DNA of 32,586 bases from CAYSRM01 sp964475205 (lineage in GTDB: Bacteria; Verrucomicrobiota; Kiritimatiellia; UBA8416; CAYSRM01): the NCBI GenBank assembly GCA_964475205.1, contig CAYYVQ010000025.1, positions 1 through 32,586 on the forward strand, given 5' to 3'. This document shows, piece after piece, positions 24,350 to 31,939 of this stretch. Position 1 is the stretch's first letter, and the number at the start of each line of letters is the position of its first letter. The notes beneath the pieces are model-generated. The model searched no databases. It was not told the DNA's origin and worked only from the letters and a program-made list of their open reading frames with translations. The translations under genes and the position numbers were made by a program.

Positions 24350-24934
24350 ATGCAAGGCTTGAATTACCTGTTGGCCAACCGAAGTCAATTGGTTGTGCTG
24401 CGAACGCTCTACAAGGCAGAATCCCCTGTCTCCGGCAGAGCTGTCGAAAAAGCTTCCGGACTCTCCAACCGCGCTACAATGATGGCGCTGCACACGCTCA
24501 CCGACGCAAACGCGGTTCATTGCGCAGTCCTGCCCGGCAGGCACTGCTATTCCCTTAATCATAATCATTACCTGGTTGCAAAAGCGCTCAAACCAGCGTT
24601 CGAAGCCGAAGAGATGTTCTGGAATGATGTCCACAAAACTGTTCGCCGCATTGTCAAACCACGCCCGAACGCAGCCGTAGCAACCGGCCCCCTGGCAAGA
24701 GAAGAAAATGAATACGGAGGAAGAGTCACACTCATTATGCTGTTTTCAAGCGGGTCGAACCGAATTAAATCGCTGGCATCAATCCAGAAGCTGGCCCAGG
24801 CTTTCCGAGACCGATACTCGCTGACCCTGGAACATTACCTCATGGATCCACGAACCATGAACCGTCCCGAAAACGAGCCCCTATGGAATCGAATCGAACG
24901 CGAAGGAATCCTGCTTTTCGGTTCGCTTCCGTAA
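24350..24934 (+). CDS. winged-helix protein with degenerate nucleotidyltransferase-like domain
   Basis: A 194-aa single gene between two minus-strand clusters. Residues ~1-75 look like a winged helix: S-Q-L-V-V-L-R-T-L-Y, S-G-R-A-V-E-K-A-S-G-L-S-N-R-A-T-M-M-A-L as recognition helix, and a wing with Y-S-L-N. The C-terminal part resembles a Pol-beta-like (MNT/KNT) fold: A-V-A-T-G-P-L-A-R-E-E-N-E-Y-G-G-R-V-T-L-I-M-L-F. It sits where active enzymes carry G-S-x-A-R-G and S-D-x-D-L, but here the aspartates are absent, so it is probably a non-catalytic regulator or an inactivated relative. Its divergence from mreB gives a chance to control mreB, which is only a guess. Confidence 0.6.
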   Translation: MQGLNYLLANRSQLVVLRTLYKAESPVSGRAVEKASGLSNRATMMALHTLTDANAVHCAVLPGRHCYSLNHNHYLVAKALKPAFEAEEMFWNDVHKTVRRIVKPRPNAAVATGPLAREENEYGGRVTLIMLFSSGSNRIKSLASIQKLAQAFRDRYSLTLEHYLMDPRTMNRPENEPLWNRIEREGILLFGSLP

Positions 24935-24948
24935 TCCCGGATCAAAGT

Positions 24949-26184
24949 CTACATTGCTTTCAGTAATAACGAGGCATTATGTCCGCCGAAACCAAGAGAA
25001 TTGCTCAAACAAACCGACAATTTCTTCTCCCTGGCTTCATTTGGAACATAATCCAGATCACATTCAGGATCAGGTGTCTGGTAGTTTATCGTGGGAGGCA
25101 CCACACCATGCTTCAATGCCAGCGCGCAAACAACAGCTTCAAAACCGCCGGCAGCGCCCAGCATATGTCCGGTCATTGATTTACTGGAACTAACCATAAC
25201 CGACCGCGAAGCTTCATCGCCCAAAGCGCCCTTAATAGCCGCAGTTTCCATCTTGTCGTTCAGAGGCGTACTGGTACCGTGAGCATTAATGTAGTCCACG
25301 TCTGATGGCGCAACACCGCCATCTTCCATTGCCTGCGCCATTGCCCGCCTTGCCCCGTCGCCTTTCTCCTCGGGCGCGGTAATGTGATAAGCATCACAGG
25401 TCATTCCAAAACCCGCTATTTCAGCATATATCCGTGCGCCTCTTGCCCTGGCGTGTTCCAGCTCCTCAATAACAAGAATGGAAGCCCCATCAGCCATCAC
25501 AAAACCGTCCCGCTCCCTGTCAAAAGGCCGGCTTGCCTTTTCCGGCTCGTCATTCCTGGTGCTTAACGCACGCATAGCACAGAAACCGGCTATTCCCATG
25601 GGAGTGGAAGAAGCCTCTGCTCCGCCCACAAACATCAGATCCGCGTCATTTTCCCGGATAGCGCGCATGCCCATGCCAAGAGCATGAGCCGAAGACGCAC
25701 ATGCTGTAACAGTACAGTAATTCAACGCTTTCAGGTCGAATTCAATGGCTATCAACCCGCCTGCCATGTTGGATATCATCTGCGGGATCATAAACGGAGA
25801 ACAACGCGAAGGCCCCTTTTCCAACAACACACTGTGCTGGGTCTCAAATGTTTCCAGCCCGCCGATGCCTGAACCGATGACTGCGCCCCGGCGCTCCGGA
25901 TTGCCAAGTTCCTTGTCCAGACCCGCATCATTGGCAGCAAGCTTAGCCGCGCCCATCGCGTACTGGCAAAAACGGTCCATCCGACGCCGTTCCTTGCGCG
26001 GAATAAAGGCATCAGGATCAAATCCTGAAACCTCGCCTGCAATCTGGCTGGCAAAAGCCGAAGCATCAAAATGCTCAATACGTCCGACCCCGCTGCGTCC
26101 GGATTTGAGTTTGTCCCAAACATCCTGAATATCGCAACCAAGCGGAGACACTAAACCAACACCTGTTATTACTGCTCTCCTCAT
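24949..26184 (-). CDS. fabF: beta-ketoacyl-ACP synthase II
   Basis: Condensing enzyme that elongates acyl-ACP with malonyl-ACP. The 411-aa length is normal. Catalytic triad residues are visible: Cys162 in T-A-C-A-S-S-A-H, His302 in N-A-H-G-T-S-T and His340 in S-M-T-G-H-M-L-G-A-A-G-G, with Lys335 in S-S-S-K-S. The C-terminal N-S-L-G-F-G-G-H-N motif is present. AAAGAGG lies 4-5 nt before the ATG. It is the last gene of the fab cluster. The gap from acpP is unusually long (about 320 bp) because two dispersed repeat copies lie between them. Confidence 0.97.
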   Translation of the reverse strand: MRRAVITGVGLVSPLGCDIQDVWDKLKSGRSGVGRIEHFDASAFASQIAGEVSGFDPDAFIPRKERRRMDRFCQYAMGAAKLAANDAGLDKELGNPERRGAVIGSGIGGLETFETQHSVLLEKGPSRCSPFMIPQMISNMAGGLIAIEFDLKALNYCTVTACASSAHALGMGMRAIRENDADLMFVGGAEASSTPMGIAGFCAMRALSTRNDEPEKASRPFDRERDGFVMADGASILVIEELEHARARGARIYAEIAGFGMTCDAYHITAPEEKGDGARRAMAQAMEDGGVAPSDVDYINAHGTSTPLNDKMETAAIKGALGDEASRSVMVSSSKSMTGHMLGAAGGFEAVVCALALKHGVVPPTINYQTPDPECDLDYVPNEAREKKLSVCLSNSLGFGGHNASLLLKAM

Positions 26185-26257
26185 TAATCCTCTTTCCTCG
26201 ATCCAACGCTCTGTAGCAGGAGAATATTCTCAGACTATCACAATCTACCCATCGACC

Positions 26258-26330
26258 GCCTTTGCAAGGCTGCCGGGCGCAGGCTCTCACACTGCTACGC
26301 GCCGGCATTTTTATGAATAGGTCGCTCTAA
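26258..26330. repeat. dispersed repeat copy D, right end with hairpins
   Basis: GGCATTTTTATGAATAG (26304-26320) followed by GTCGCTCTAA matches the right end of copy A in the GGCATTTTT-ATGAATAG part and at the final CTAA. To its left are two hairpins: GCCGGGCGC/GCGCCGGC (26272-26280 with 26299-26306) and GCCTT-TGC-AAGGC (26258-26270). The opposite end is not clear. Its CTAA overlaps the first bases of copy E head to head. Confidence 0.5.
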
Positions 26331-26510
26331 CCTGACTTATTCATGAACAATCTACTGCGAGCACACATGCCACGACATCTCAATGCCTTGTCTTGGAAGC
26401 CGACCTCGGAGTGTTCTAACACGCCTTCGCCCGGCTTCCTGCTACAATCCCTTGATCTGCCGCAACCTGTGCACCCTCCCAACGAAGGTTTATGAAGAAG
26501 TCCGGCTAAC
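26327..26510. repeat. dispersed repeat copy E between fabF and acpP
   Basis: Left end CTAACCTGACTTATTCAT (26327-26344) and right end ATGAAGAAGTCCGGCTAA (26492-26509) are inverted relatives. Both carry GACTT where copies A and F carry GATCT, so the two ends changed together. The interior holds a hairpin with GGAAGCCG (26395-26402) and CGGCTTCC (26432-26439), plus GTGTTCTAACAC (26411-26422) near its tip. The acpP stop codon TAG (26506-26508) lies in the right end. Confidence 0.65.
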
Positions 26511-26745
26511 CTTCGTAACCTTTCTCCTTCAGGTAATTGATCACCGCGCCGACATTTGTAAGCTTCTCTGCGTCTTCATCCGGAATCTCAGCTCCAAATT
26601 CTTCTTCAAATGCCATGACCAGTTCCACCGTATCAAGCGAGTCAGCTCCAAGATCCTCGATAAACGAAGCATCCTGCGTAACCTGCTCGGCGTTCACTCC
26701 CAACTGTTCAACAATAATTTCTTTTACTTTATCTTCTAAGGCCAT
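26506..26745 (-). CDS. acpP: acyl carrier protein
   Basis: Small acidic carrier (79 aa) that holds growing acyl chains on a phosphopantetheine arm. The attachment site is Ser36 in L-G-A-D-S-L-D-T-V-E-L-V-M, the standard D-S-L motif. Length and acidity are typical. AAAGGAG is 9-10 nt before the ATG and the gap from fabG is 17 bp. The final codons read Y-L-K-E-K-G-Y-E-G, a normal ACP C terminus, although the stop itself lies in a dispersed repeat end. Confidence 0.98.
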   Translation of the reverse strand: MALEDKVKEIIVEQLGVNAEQVTQDASFIEDLGADSLDTVELVMAFEEEFGAEIPDEDAEKLTNVGAVINYLKEKGYEG

Positions 26746-26762
26746 CTTTCTTTTCTCCTTTC

Positions 26763-27506
26763 CTACATCACCATACCACCACTGACCGTCAACACCTGTC
26801 CCGTCATATAAGAAGATGCGTCACCGGCCAGAAATAACACAGCTTTAGCCACGTCATCCGGCAAACCCATGCGGTTCATCGGTATGGCATCAAGCATTTT
26901 CTTTTTTATCTCGTCGTCCAGCGCCTCCGTCATTTTTGTTTTTATATACCCTGGAGCAACAGCATTAACGCGCACGTTCCGTGATGCCAGTTCTTTGGCA
27001 GCGGACTTTGTAAGAGCTATTACCCCTGCTTTTGAAGCGGCATAATTACACTGTCCCGCGTTCCCAATCAAGCCAATAATCGAAGCAATATTTACTATAG
27101 CCCCTCCACGCTGTTTCATCATGGGTTTAGATACAGCTTTAGTAAAGAGAAAGGCGCCCTTCAAGTTTACAGCCATGACCGCGTCCCACTGCTCCTCAGA
27201 CATCCTCAAAAGAAAAGAATCTTTGGTGATCCCGGCATTATTGACCAGGATGTCAACCTGGTCAAAGCCGGCAAGCACAGCCTTAACCGTCTCTGTTACA
27301 GCACCGGGATCGCTTACGTCAACACTGAAACATTCCGCTTTGCGCCCGTTTGATTTTACCATTCCGGCGGTCTCTTCCAGCCATTCAGACTGTAAATCGC
27401 AAAGAGCCAGATCTGCGCCTTCAGCCGACAAGGCAACTGCTATTGCCTGTCCTATGCCCCGAGCTGCTCCTGTCACAATAGCGGTTTTGTTTTCAAGAAC
27501 TCCCAT
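26763..27506 (-). CDS. fabG: 3-oxoacyl-ACP reductase
   Basis: NADPH-dependent short-chain dehydrogenase/reductase for the first reduction of each elongation cycle. From the ATG at 27506 the product is 247 aa. It has the cofactor motif T-G-A-A-R-G-I-G (12-19), N-N-A-G (89-92), and the catalytic Ser142, Tyr155 and Lys159 in S-I-I-G and Y-A-A-S-K. The start at 27506 is preferred because GGAGG lies 8 nt upstream; two earlier in-frame ATGs are less well placed. It lies between fabD and acpP. Confidence 0.97.
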   Translation of the reverse strand: MGVLENKTAIVTGAARGIGQAIAVALSAEGADLALCDLQSEWLEETAGMVKSNGRKAECFSVDVSDPGAVTETVKAVLAGFDQVDILVNNAGITKDSFLLRMSEEQWDAVMAVNLKGAFLFTKAVSKPMMKQRGGAIVNIASIIGLIGNAGQCNYAASKAGVIALTKSAAKELASRNVRVNAVAPGYIKTKMTEALDDEIKKKMLDAIPMNRMGLPDDVAKAVLFLAGDASSYMTGQVLTVSGGMVM

Positions 27507-27560
27507 TTTCATAGCCTCCATTTTCTATACCATCGGGAAACAATATTGTCCAGCCCTGAC

Positions 27561-28487
27561 TCAAGCGCCCAATGCTTCACAAGTCGCGTTCAGGGACTGA
27601 GAGTCCTGAACATTGAAAACCTGAGCCTTACTGTCAATCCTGCGTATCAGCCCCGAAAGCACACGCCCGGGGCCAAATTCTATAAAACGCTCAACACCAT
27701 GCTGCCTTAACCAGTCAATAGACTCGTGCCAGTGAACTGTCGAGGTAACCTGTTCAAGCATTCGCGAACGAATCTCACGAGGCTCGCCATGAGGCCGGCC
27801 GGTAACATTAGATAATACAGGAACCGCCGGTTTTTTAAATTCAACTTCATCAAGAACTTCGGAAAGTTTTTCTCTTGCCGATTGCATTAATGAAGAATGA
27901 TATGCGCCCGCCACCTTCAAAACAACAACCTTCTTGGCGCCCGCTTCCACCGCAAATTGCTCCGCCTTTGCAACTGGCCCGCGCCCACCCGAAAGCACAG
28001 TCTGGCCCGGAGAATTAAGGTTTGCAGTCTCGACACCAGCCCGTGCCCTGATCTCCTCCACTTTCTCCGGCGCAAGACCAATAACACTTACCATTCCCCC
28101 TTCGGTCGCTTCGCATGCCTCCTGCATGAACTTACCCCTGGCACGCAGAATTTTCAAAGTCTCCTCAAAACCCAGCGCTCCGCAAACATGCAATGCCGTC
28201 CATTCGCCTAAGCTCAAACCCGCGGCTCCCGAATAAGATATCTCCCCGGCGCGCGCTCTTAAGGCGCACATGCAGGCTACGCTCATCACAAATATGGCCG
28301 GCTGGCAGTTATCAGATCGCTGCAATTCATCGGCAGGGCCTTCAAAACAAAGTTTAGAAAGGCTGAACCCAAGCACGTCATCTGCCTGCTGGAAAAACTT
28401 TTCGCAATCCGGATGCGCATGGACAATACTCTTTCCCATGCCGGCAAATTGCGCGCCCTGCCCGGCAAATACCAAGGCTGTTTTCAT
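27561..28487 (-). CDS. fabD: malonyl-CoA-ACP transacylase
   Basis: Transfers malonyl from CoA to ACP. The ATG at 28487 gives a family-like N terminus (M-K-T-A-L-V-F-A-G-Q-G-A-Q) and is preceded by GGGGG; the open frame extends 32 codons further but that part is Arg/Gly-rich and not family-like. The nucleophile is Ser92 in G-L-S-L-G-E, where most homologues have G-H-S-L-G-E; the His to Leu change is conservative in position and occurs in other FabD proteins as far as I recall. The catalytic His197 is in A-G-A-Y-H-S. N-S-P-G-Q-T-V-L-S-G and S-N-V-T-G are also present. The 69-bp distance to the fabH stop is short. Confidence 0.95.
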   Translation of the reverse strand: MKTALVFAGQGAQFAGMGKSIVHAHPDCEKFFQQADDVLGFSLSKLCFEGPADELQRSDNCQPAIFVMSVACMCALRARAGEISYSGAAGLSLGEWTALHVCGALGFEETLKILRARGKFMQEACEATEGGMVSVIGLAPEKVEEIRARAGVETANLNSPGQTVLSGGRGPVAKAEQFAVEAGAKKVVVLKVAGAYHSSLMQSAREKLSEVLDEVEFKKPAVPVLSNVTGRPHGEPREIRSRMLEQVTSTVHWHESIDWLRQHGVERFIEFGPGRVLSGLIRRIDSKAQVFNVQDSQSLNATCEALGA

Positions 28488-28555
28488 AATCCAACCCCCA
28501 TGTGCGGCTTCAAACTCACGCCTGCTTCTCCCATTGCGTACCACCGAATCACCAG

Positions 28556-29563
28556 CTAAAACTCCAGAACTCCAGCGCCCCACGTAAAACCGCCGCCGAA
28601 AGCAATCAACAACAATTTGTGCCCTCTCTGAATTCTTCCATCTTTAACAGCTTCGTCCATCGCAAGAGGAATGGACGCAGCCGAGGTATTGCCCACGTTC
28701 TCCAGGTTATTGCAAAAACGCTCCAGGGGCACCTTGAGCCTGTTCGAAATCGCCTGTATTATTCTCAAGTTGGCCTGGTGCGGGATAACCCAGTCAATGT
28801 CATCGGTTGTCAAGCCGCTCTTTTCCATTGCCTTTTTTGCAGCCTCGCACATGCGCAAAACGGCGTGTTTAAACACCTCGTTACCCGACATCTGCAGGTA
28901 ATGCAGCCTGTTCTGAACAGTTTCAACCGTAGCCGGATTCCTGCTGCCTCCGCCAGGCAACTTGAGAAGATCAGCAAGGCCTCCATCTGAACCCATTTCA
29001 ACATCCATCAACCCCATGCCATTGTTATCCTCGCAGGGTTTCACAACCGCAGCGCCTGATCCGTCTCCGAACAAAACGCATGTTGACCTGTCCTGCCAGT
29101 CGGTTATTGCACTCAACTTTTCCGCCGCAATTACCAGCCCGGTATTTATCCTGCCGCAAGCTATCATCCGCGCGGCAATATCCAGGCCATATAGAAATCC
29201 CGAACAAGCAGCTTCAATATCAAAGCAGAACGCATTTTTTGCGCCCAGTCGCTTTTGCACAAAACAACCTGTGTTAGGAAAAACCATGTCCGGAGTTATG
29301 CTCGCAACAAGTATCATATCAACTTCATCCGGGCTTACTTGCGCCATTTCAAGGGCCCTTTCGGACGCAATCGTTGCCATGTCCGATGAAGCCTGGTCTT
29401 CCGCTGCAATATGCCGCTGCTTTATGCCGGTCCGCGTGGTAATCCATTCATCCGAAGTGTCAACTATCTTCTCCATCTCGGCATTTGTAAGCACACGATC
29501 AGGCAGGTATGAACCTATTCCCGCTATGCGCATTCTTCTCATACTCTCTTTTGAATTTCCCAT
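28556..29563 (-). CDS. fabH: beta-ketoacyl-ACP synthase III
   Basis: Starts fatty-acid synthesis by joining acetyl-CoA (or another primer) with malonyl-ACP. The 335-aa protein has active-site Cys120 in A-A-C-S-G-F, His262 in P-H-Q-A-N and Asn292 in N-V-G-N-T-S-A-A-S. The ATG at 29563 forms TAATG with the plsX stop and has AAGG about 8 nt upstream, which supports it over two later in-frame ATGs. Primer preference (straight or branched) cannot be read from these motifs. Confidence 0.97.
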   Translation of the reverse strand: MGNSKESMRRMRIAGIGSYLPDRVLTNAEMEKIVDTSDEWITTRTGIKQRHIAAEDQASSDMATIASERALEMAQVSPDEVDMILVASITPDMVFPNTGCFVQKRLGAKNAFCFDIEAACSGFLYGLDIAARMIACGRINTGLVIAAEKLSAITDWQDRSTCVLFGDGSGAAVVKPCEDNNGMGLMDVEMGSDGGLADLLKLPGGGSRNPATVETVQNRLHYLQMSGNEVFKHAVLRMCEAAKKAMEKSGLTTDDIDWVIPHQANLRIIQAISNRLKVPLERFCNNLENVGNTSAASIPLAMDEAVKDGRIQRGHKLLLIAFGGGFTWGAGVLEF

Positions 29564-30627
29564 TATCTTACCTTGGCGACTTCCTTAATCTTATCCATCA
29601 TCATATTATTCAGGTTCTGATTCTTTGCCAGACCCGTTTCTTTAAGCTTCTCAACCATCAAGTCATTTATATTGCAATGTATTGATTCCGAAGCAACTCG
29701 AACAGCATGAAAAATGGCAGGCGCCTTCGATGATCCATGCGTGATAATACAGACACCGCCAACACCAAGCAGAGGCGCTCCGCCGTACGTCTGGGGATCG
29801 GCCTTCTTCTTCATCTTTTTCAGGCTTTTCCAGAGAAAAACAGCCCCTATCCGGCTCATCACAGAACTACGAAATTCTTCCTTCAACCAATGCCCCAGCG
29901 CGCCTACCGAACTTTCAGCGGTCTTAAGCACAATATTGCCCACAAAACCATCGCAAATCACAACATCAGTTTCACCGCGGAACAAATCGTGGCCTTCAAC
30001 ATTGCCGCGGAAATTTATGCCCGACTGATCCAGAAGCTTATAGGCCTCCCTTGTTGTCTCATTGCCCTTTGTTTCCTCGCCGCCAATACTCAACAGACCA
30101 GCAACCGGATCGTCTTGGTTCAGAATCATCCGGGAATATACCGAGCCCATAACCCCAAATTGCGCCAGAAGCCTGGAACTGCAATCAATATTGGCGCCTG
30201 CGTCAATAAGAACAAACGGATTTTTTTCGGTCGGTAGAACCGCTGCAATTGCGGGCCTGATAACACCTTCAAGCAATCTCAGCTTCAAAGTGCATGCAAC
30301 GACCGCAGCGCCTGTGTTTCCAGCCGAAACCACAGCATCAGCTTCACCGGCCTTGACAAGATCCACAGCCCGGCCTATGGAAGAATCCTTCTTCTTCCTA
30401 ACTGCCCCGGCAGGAGGTTCATCCATCGACACAACTTCCGAAGCGTGCCTGATTTCTATTTTGGATGAAACACCGGAATAGCAGCACAGTTCACGCTTAA
30501 TAGCTTTTTCATCGCCGACGAGAATAATCCCGCCGACAGAATTCAGCTTTTCAGAGGCTTCAACACACCCCGCGACTACTTCGCGAGGGGCATAATCCCC
30601 CCCCATAGCATCAACAGCTATCTTCAT
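29563..30627 (-). CDS. plsX: phosphate acyltransferase PlsX
   Basis: Makes acyl-phosphate from acyl-ACP, the donor used by PlsY to start phospholipid synthesis; a peripheral membrane enzyme. The 354-aa protein opens with I-A-V-D-A-M-G-G-D-Y-A-P, and carries V-S-A-G-N-T-G-A and G-A-N-I-D-C, all typical. AGGGG lies before the ATG. It sits between rpmF and fabH, the order found in many bacteria (rpmF-plsX-fabH-fabD-fabG-acpP-fabF). Confidence 0.96.
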   Translation of the reverse strand: MKIAVDAMGGDYAPREVVAGCVEASEKLNSVGGIILVGDEKAIKRELCCYSGVSSKIEIRHASEVVSMDEPPAGAVRKKKDSSIGRAVDLVKAGEADAVVSAGNTGAAVVACTLKLRLLEGVIRPAIAAVLPTEKNPFVLIDAGANIDCSSRLLAQFGVMGSVYSRMILNQDDPVAGLLSIGGEETKGNETTREAYKLLDQSGINFRGNVEGHDLFRGETDVVICDGFVGNIVLKTAESSVGALGHWLKEEFRSSVMSRIGAVFLWKSLKKMKKKADPQTYGGAPLLGVGGVCIITHGSSKAPAIFHAVRVASESIHCNINDLMVEKLKETGLAKNQNLNNMMMDKIKEVAKVR

Positions 30628-30643
30628 CAGATACCCCTGAGCG

Positions 30644-30826
30644 TCATCCCGTCTCTACAGTGAGCACCTGCCTGCCTTTGTAATAACCGCAGGCCGGACA
30701 AACCCGGTGAGGCTGCTGCGATTCGCCGCAGTCAGGACACGGCTTAGCTTCCACATATGATTTCTTGTGAGCCATCTTGCGCATGCGCTTTCGACTCTTT
30801 GATGTTCTACGCTTTGGTACTGCCAT
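30644..30826 (-). CDS. rpmF: ribosomal protein bL32
   Basis: A 60-aa basic protein with M-A-V-P-K-R-R-T-S-K-S-R-K-R-M-R and two zinc-binding pairs, C-P-D-C and C-P-A-C (the four-Cys form). GGAG lies 6 nt before the ATG and is inside the yceD stop region; the genes are 3 bp apart, so the two are almost certainly co-transcribed. Confidence 0.97.
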   Translation of the reverse strand: MAVPKRRTSKSRKRMRKMAHKKSYVEAKPCPDCGESQQPHRVCPACGYYKGRQVLTVETG

Positions 30827-30829
30827 CTT

Positions 30830-31309
30830 TTACTCCTCCATCAAGCCCAGTTCGTCCAACGCCGACCAACGCGAGTCCCGTTGAGGCTCGCATTCACATT
30901 GGCCTTCATTGAGATTCTTGCCGCATTGTGGACACAATCCCATGCAGCCAGACCGGCAGACTGGATATCCAGGAAAAGCGAGAATAATAGCTTCGCGTAT
31001 ATCCTGGGTCAAGTCCACATATTCACTATCTTTTTCCAATTCCTTTGCTGCTCGAAAGTCCGAAACCTTCACATTGAGCATGCCTTCAACTGCACAACGC
31101 ACACAGATGAATTTCACCCTCGTCCACAGCGAACCTTTCACTATAAACCTGTCGGAAACCTCCTGAACAAAAAGATCATAGGAAACCTCATCAACAGATG
31201 TGTACTCCACATCACCGGATAATGCAAGAATGTCTCCAGATACCACGCCCCTGTACCGCTCCCCCTCCGGTGGGATTTTAGCCAGCCTGAAACTAATACA
31301 ACGTTCCAT
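30830..31309 (-). CDS. yceD: DUF177/YceD family protein
   Basis: A 159-aa member of the family that is paired with rpmF across bacteria and, in plants, linked to 23S rRNA accumulation; the bacterial role is not firmly known. Visible features are the C-V-R-C pair (~76-79) after a beta-rich N-terminal half, the Y-V-D-L-T-Q-D-I-R-E-A-I-I-L segment, and the C-terminal C-M-G-L-C-P-Q-C-G motif, followed by C-E-C-E near the end. The close link to rpmF supports the call. The gap from coaD (31310-31349) contains a palindrome discussed elsewhere. Confidence 0.9.
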   Translation of the reverse strand: MERCISFRLAKIPPEGERYRGVVSGDILALSGDVEYTSVDEVSYDLFVQEVSDRFIVKGSLWTRVKFICVRCAVEGMLNVKVSDFRAAKELEKDSEYVDLTQDIREAIILAFPGYPVCRSGCMGLCPQCGKNLNEGQCECEPQRDSRWSALDELGLMEE

Positions 31310-31340
31310 AATCTTTCACCCGGACCTTTTTCTCTTCCAG

Positions 31341-31361
31341 TATGCAATATCAGGCCTGATT
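31341..31361. repeat. palindrome at the coaD stop, possible decayed repeat junction
   Basis: ATCAGGCCTGAT (31349-31360) is a perfect 12-bp palindrome. With its left flank it reads TATGCAATATCAGG, close to the dispersed repeat end TATGAATAGATCAGG. The coaD TGA (31350-31352) lies in it. It could be two repeat ends joined head to head with the TAA lost. Confidence 0.35.
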
Positions 31362-31856
31362 CCCGCTCTTTCCGGCGCTGAACCGTTTCCGGAGCGCTTC
31401 CTCAACGTAAGGGGGAACGAAACCGCCGATGTCTCCGCCGTGGATGGCAACTTCTTTTACGGCGCTCGAACTCACATAACTGTGGGATTCTTTGGGCATC
31501 ATGAACAAAGTTTCTATCTCTGGAGCCAGCTTCCTGTTAGTCAATGCCATCTGAAACTCGTTCTCAAAATCCGAATATGCGCGCAAACCCCTCAGCAATA
31601 CATGGTATCGCTTCCGACGCGCAAACTCTACAAGCAACCCGTCAAAAGGGCCAACCTCAACATTGTCCATGCCCTTCACCACAGCGCCAACCATATCAAG
31701 GCGCTCTTCAATACTGAAGGTGTTGTTCTTTACAGGCTCGGAAACTACAGCTATTAGGACCCTGTCAAAAATTTCAGCCCCTCTCTCTATTATGTCAAGA
31801 TGTCCAAGGGTCAACGGATCAAACGTTCCGGCATATATCGCCCTTTTTTTCTTCAT
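31350..31856 (-). CDS. coaD: pantetheine-phosphate adenylyltransferase
   Basis: Penultimate step of coenzyme A synthesis (4'-phosphopantetheine + ATP to dephospho-CoA). The protein has the nucleotidyltransferase motif G-T-F-D-P-L-T-L-G-H, the L-L-R-G-L-R segment, and the F-M-M-P-K-E-S-H-S-Y-V-S-S-S-A-V-K motif near the C terminus. The ATG at 31856 is preferred: it gives the family-like start M-K-K-K-R-A-I-Y-A-G and has GGGAG 9 nt upstream; an ATG three codons earlier touches the GGGAG. CoA supply fits the adjacent fatty-acid genes. It follows rsmD, a common pairing. Confidence 0.96.
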   Translation of the reverse strand: MKKKRAIYAGTFDPLTLGHLDIIERGAEIFDRVLIAVVSEPVKNNTFSIEERLDMVGAVVKGMDNVEVGPFDGLLVEFARRKRYHVLLRGLRAYSDFENEFQMALTNRKLAPEIETLFMMPKESHSYVSSSAVKEVAIHGGDIGGFVPPYVEEALRKRFSAGKSGNQA

Positions 31857-31883
31857 TTCCTGCATCTCCCTCTTTTCAGGCTT

Positions 31884-31939
31884 TTAACCTGATCTACTCA
31901 TAAAAAACTATTACGACGTTGATGAAAAGATCAGGTTAA
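31884..31939. repeat. dispersed repeat copy F, compact hairpin between rsmD and coaD
   Basis: TTAACCTGATCT (31884-31895) and AGATCAGGTTAA (31928-31939) are perfect 12-bp inverses, with an extra TCAT/ATGA pair further in (31898-31901, 31922-31925). It is the shortest copy, essentially two ends and a loop. The rsmD stop TAA (31936-31938) lies inside the right arm. No T run follows on either strand, so it is not a classic terminator. Confidence 0.7.

Noticed and set aside
24350..24934. Reading this gene as part of an active MNT/HEPN toxin-antitoxin pair
   Set aside because: No HEPN partner is adjacent, and the catalytic aspartates of the nucleotidyltransferase are missing.
26383..26739. A 118-codon plus-strand frame over acpP and repeat copy E
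   Set aside because: It is antisense to acpP for much of its length, and the rest is repeat sequence with hairpins.
28488..28583. N-terminal extension of fabD to 28583
   Set aside because: The extra 32 residues are not family-like and overlap the fabH end; the ATG at 28487 has a purine-rich ribosome site and gives the conserved N terminus.
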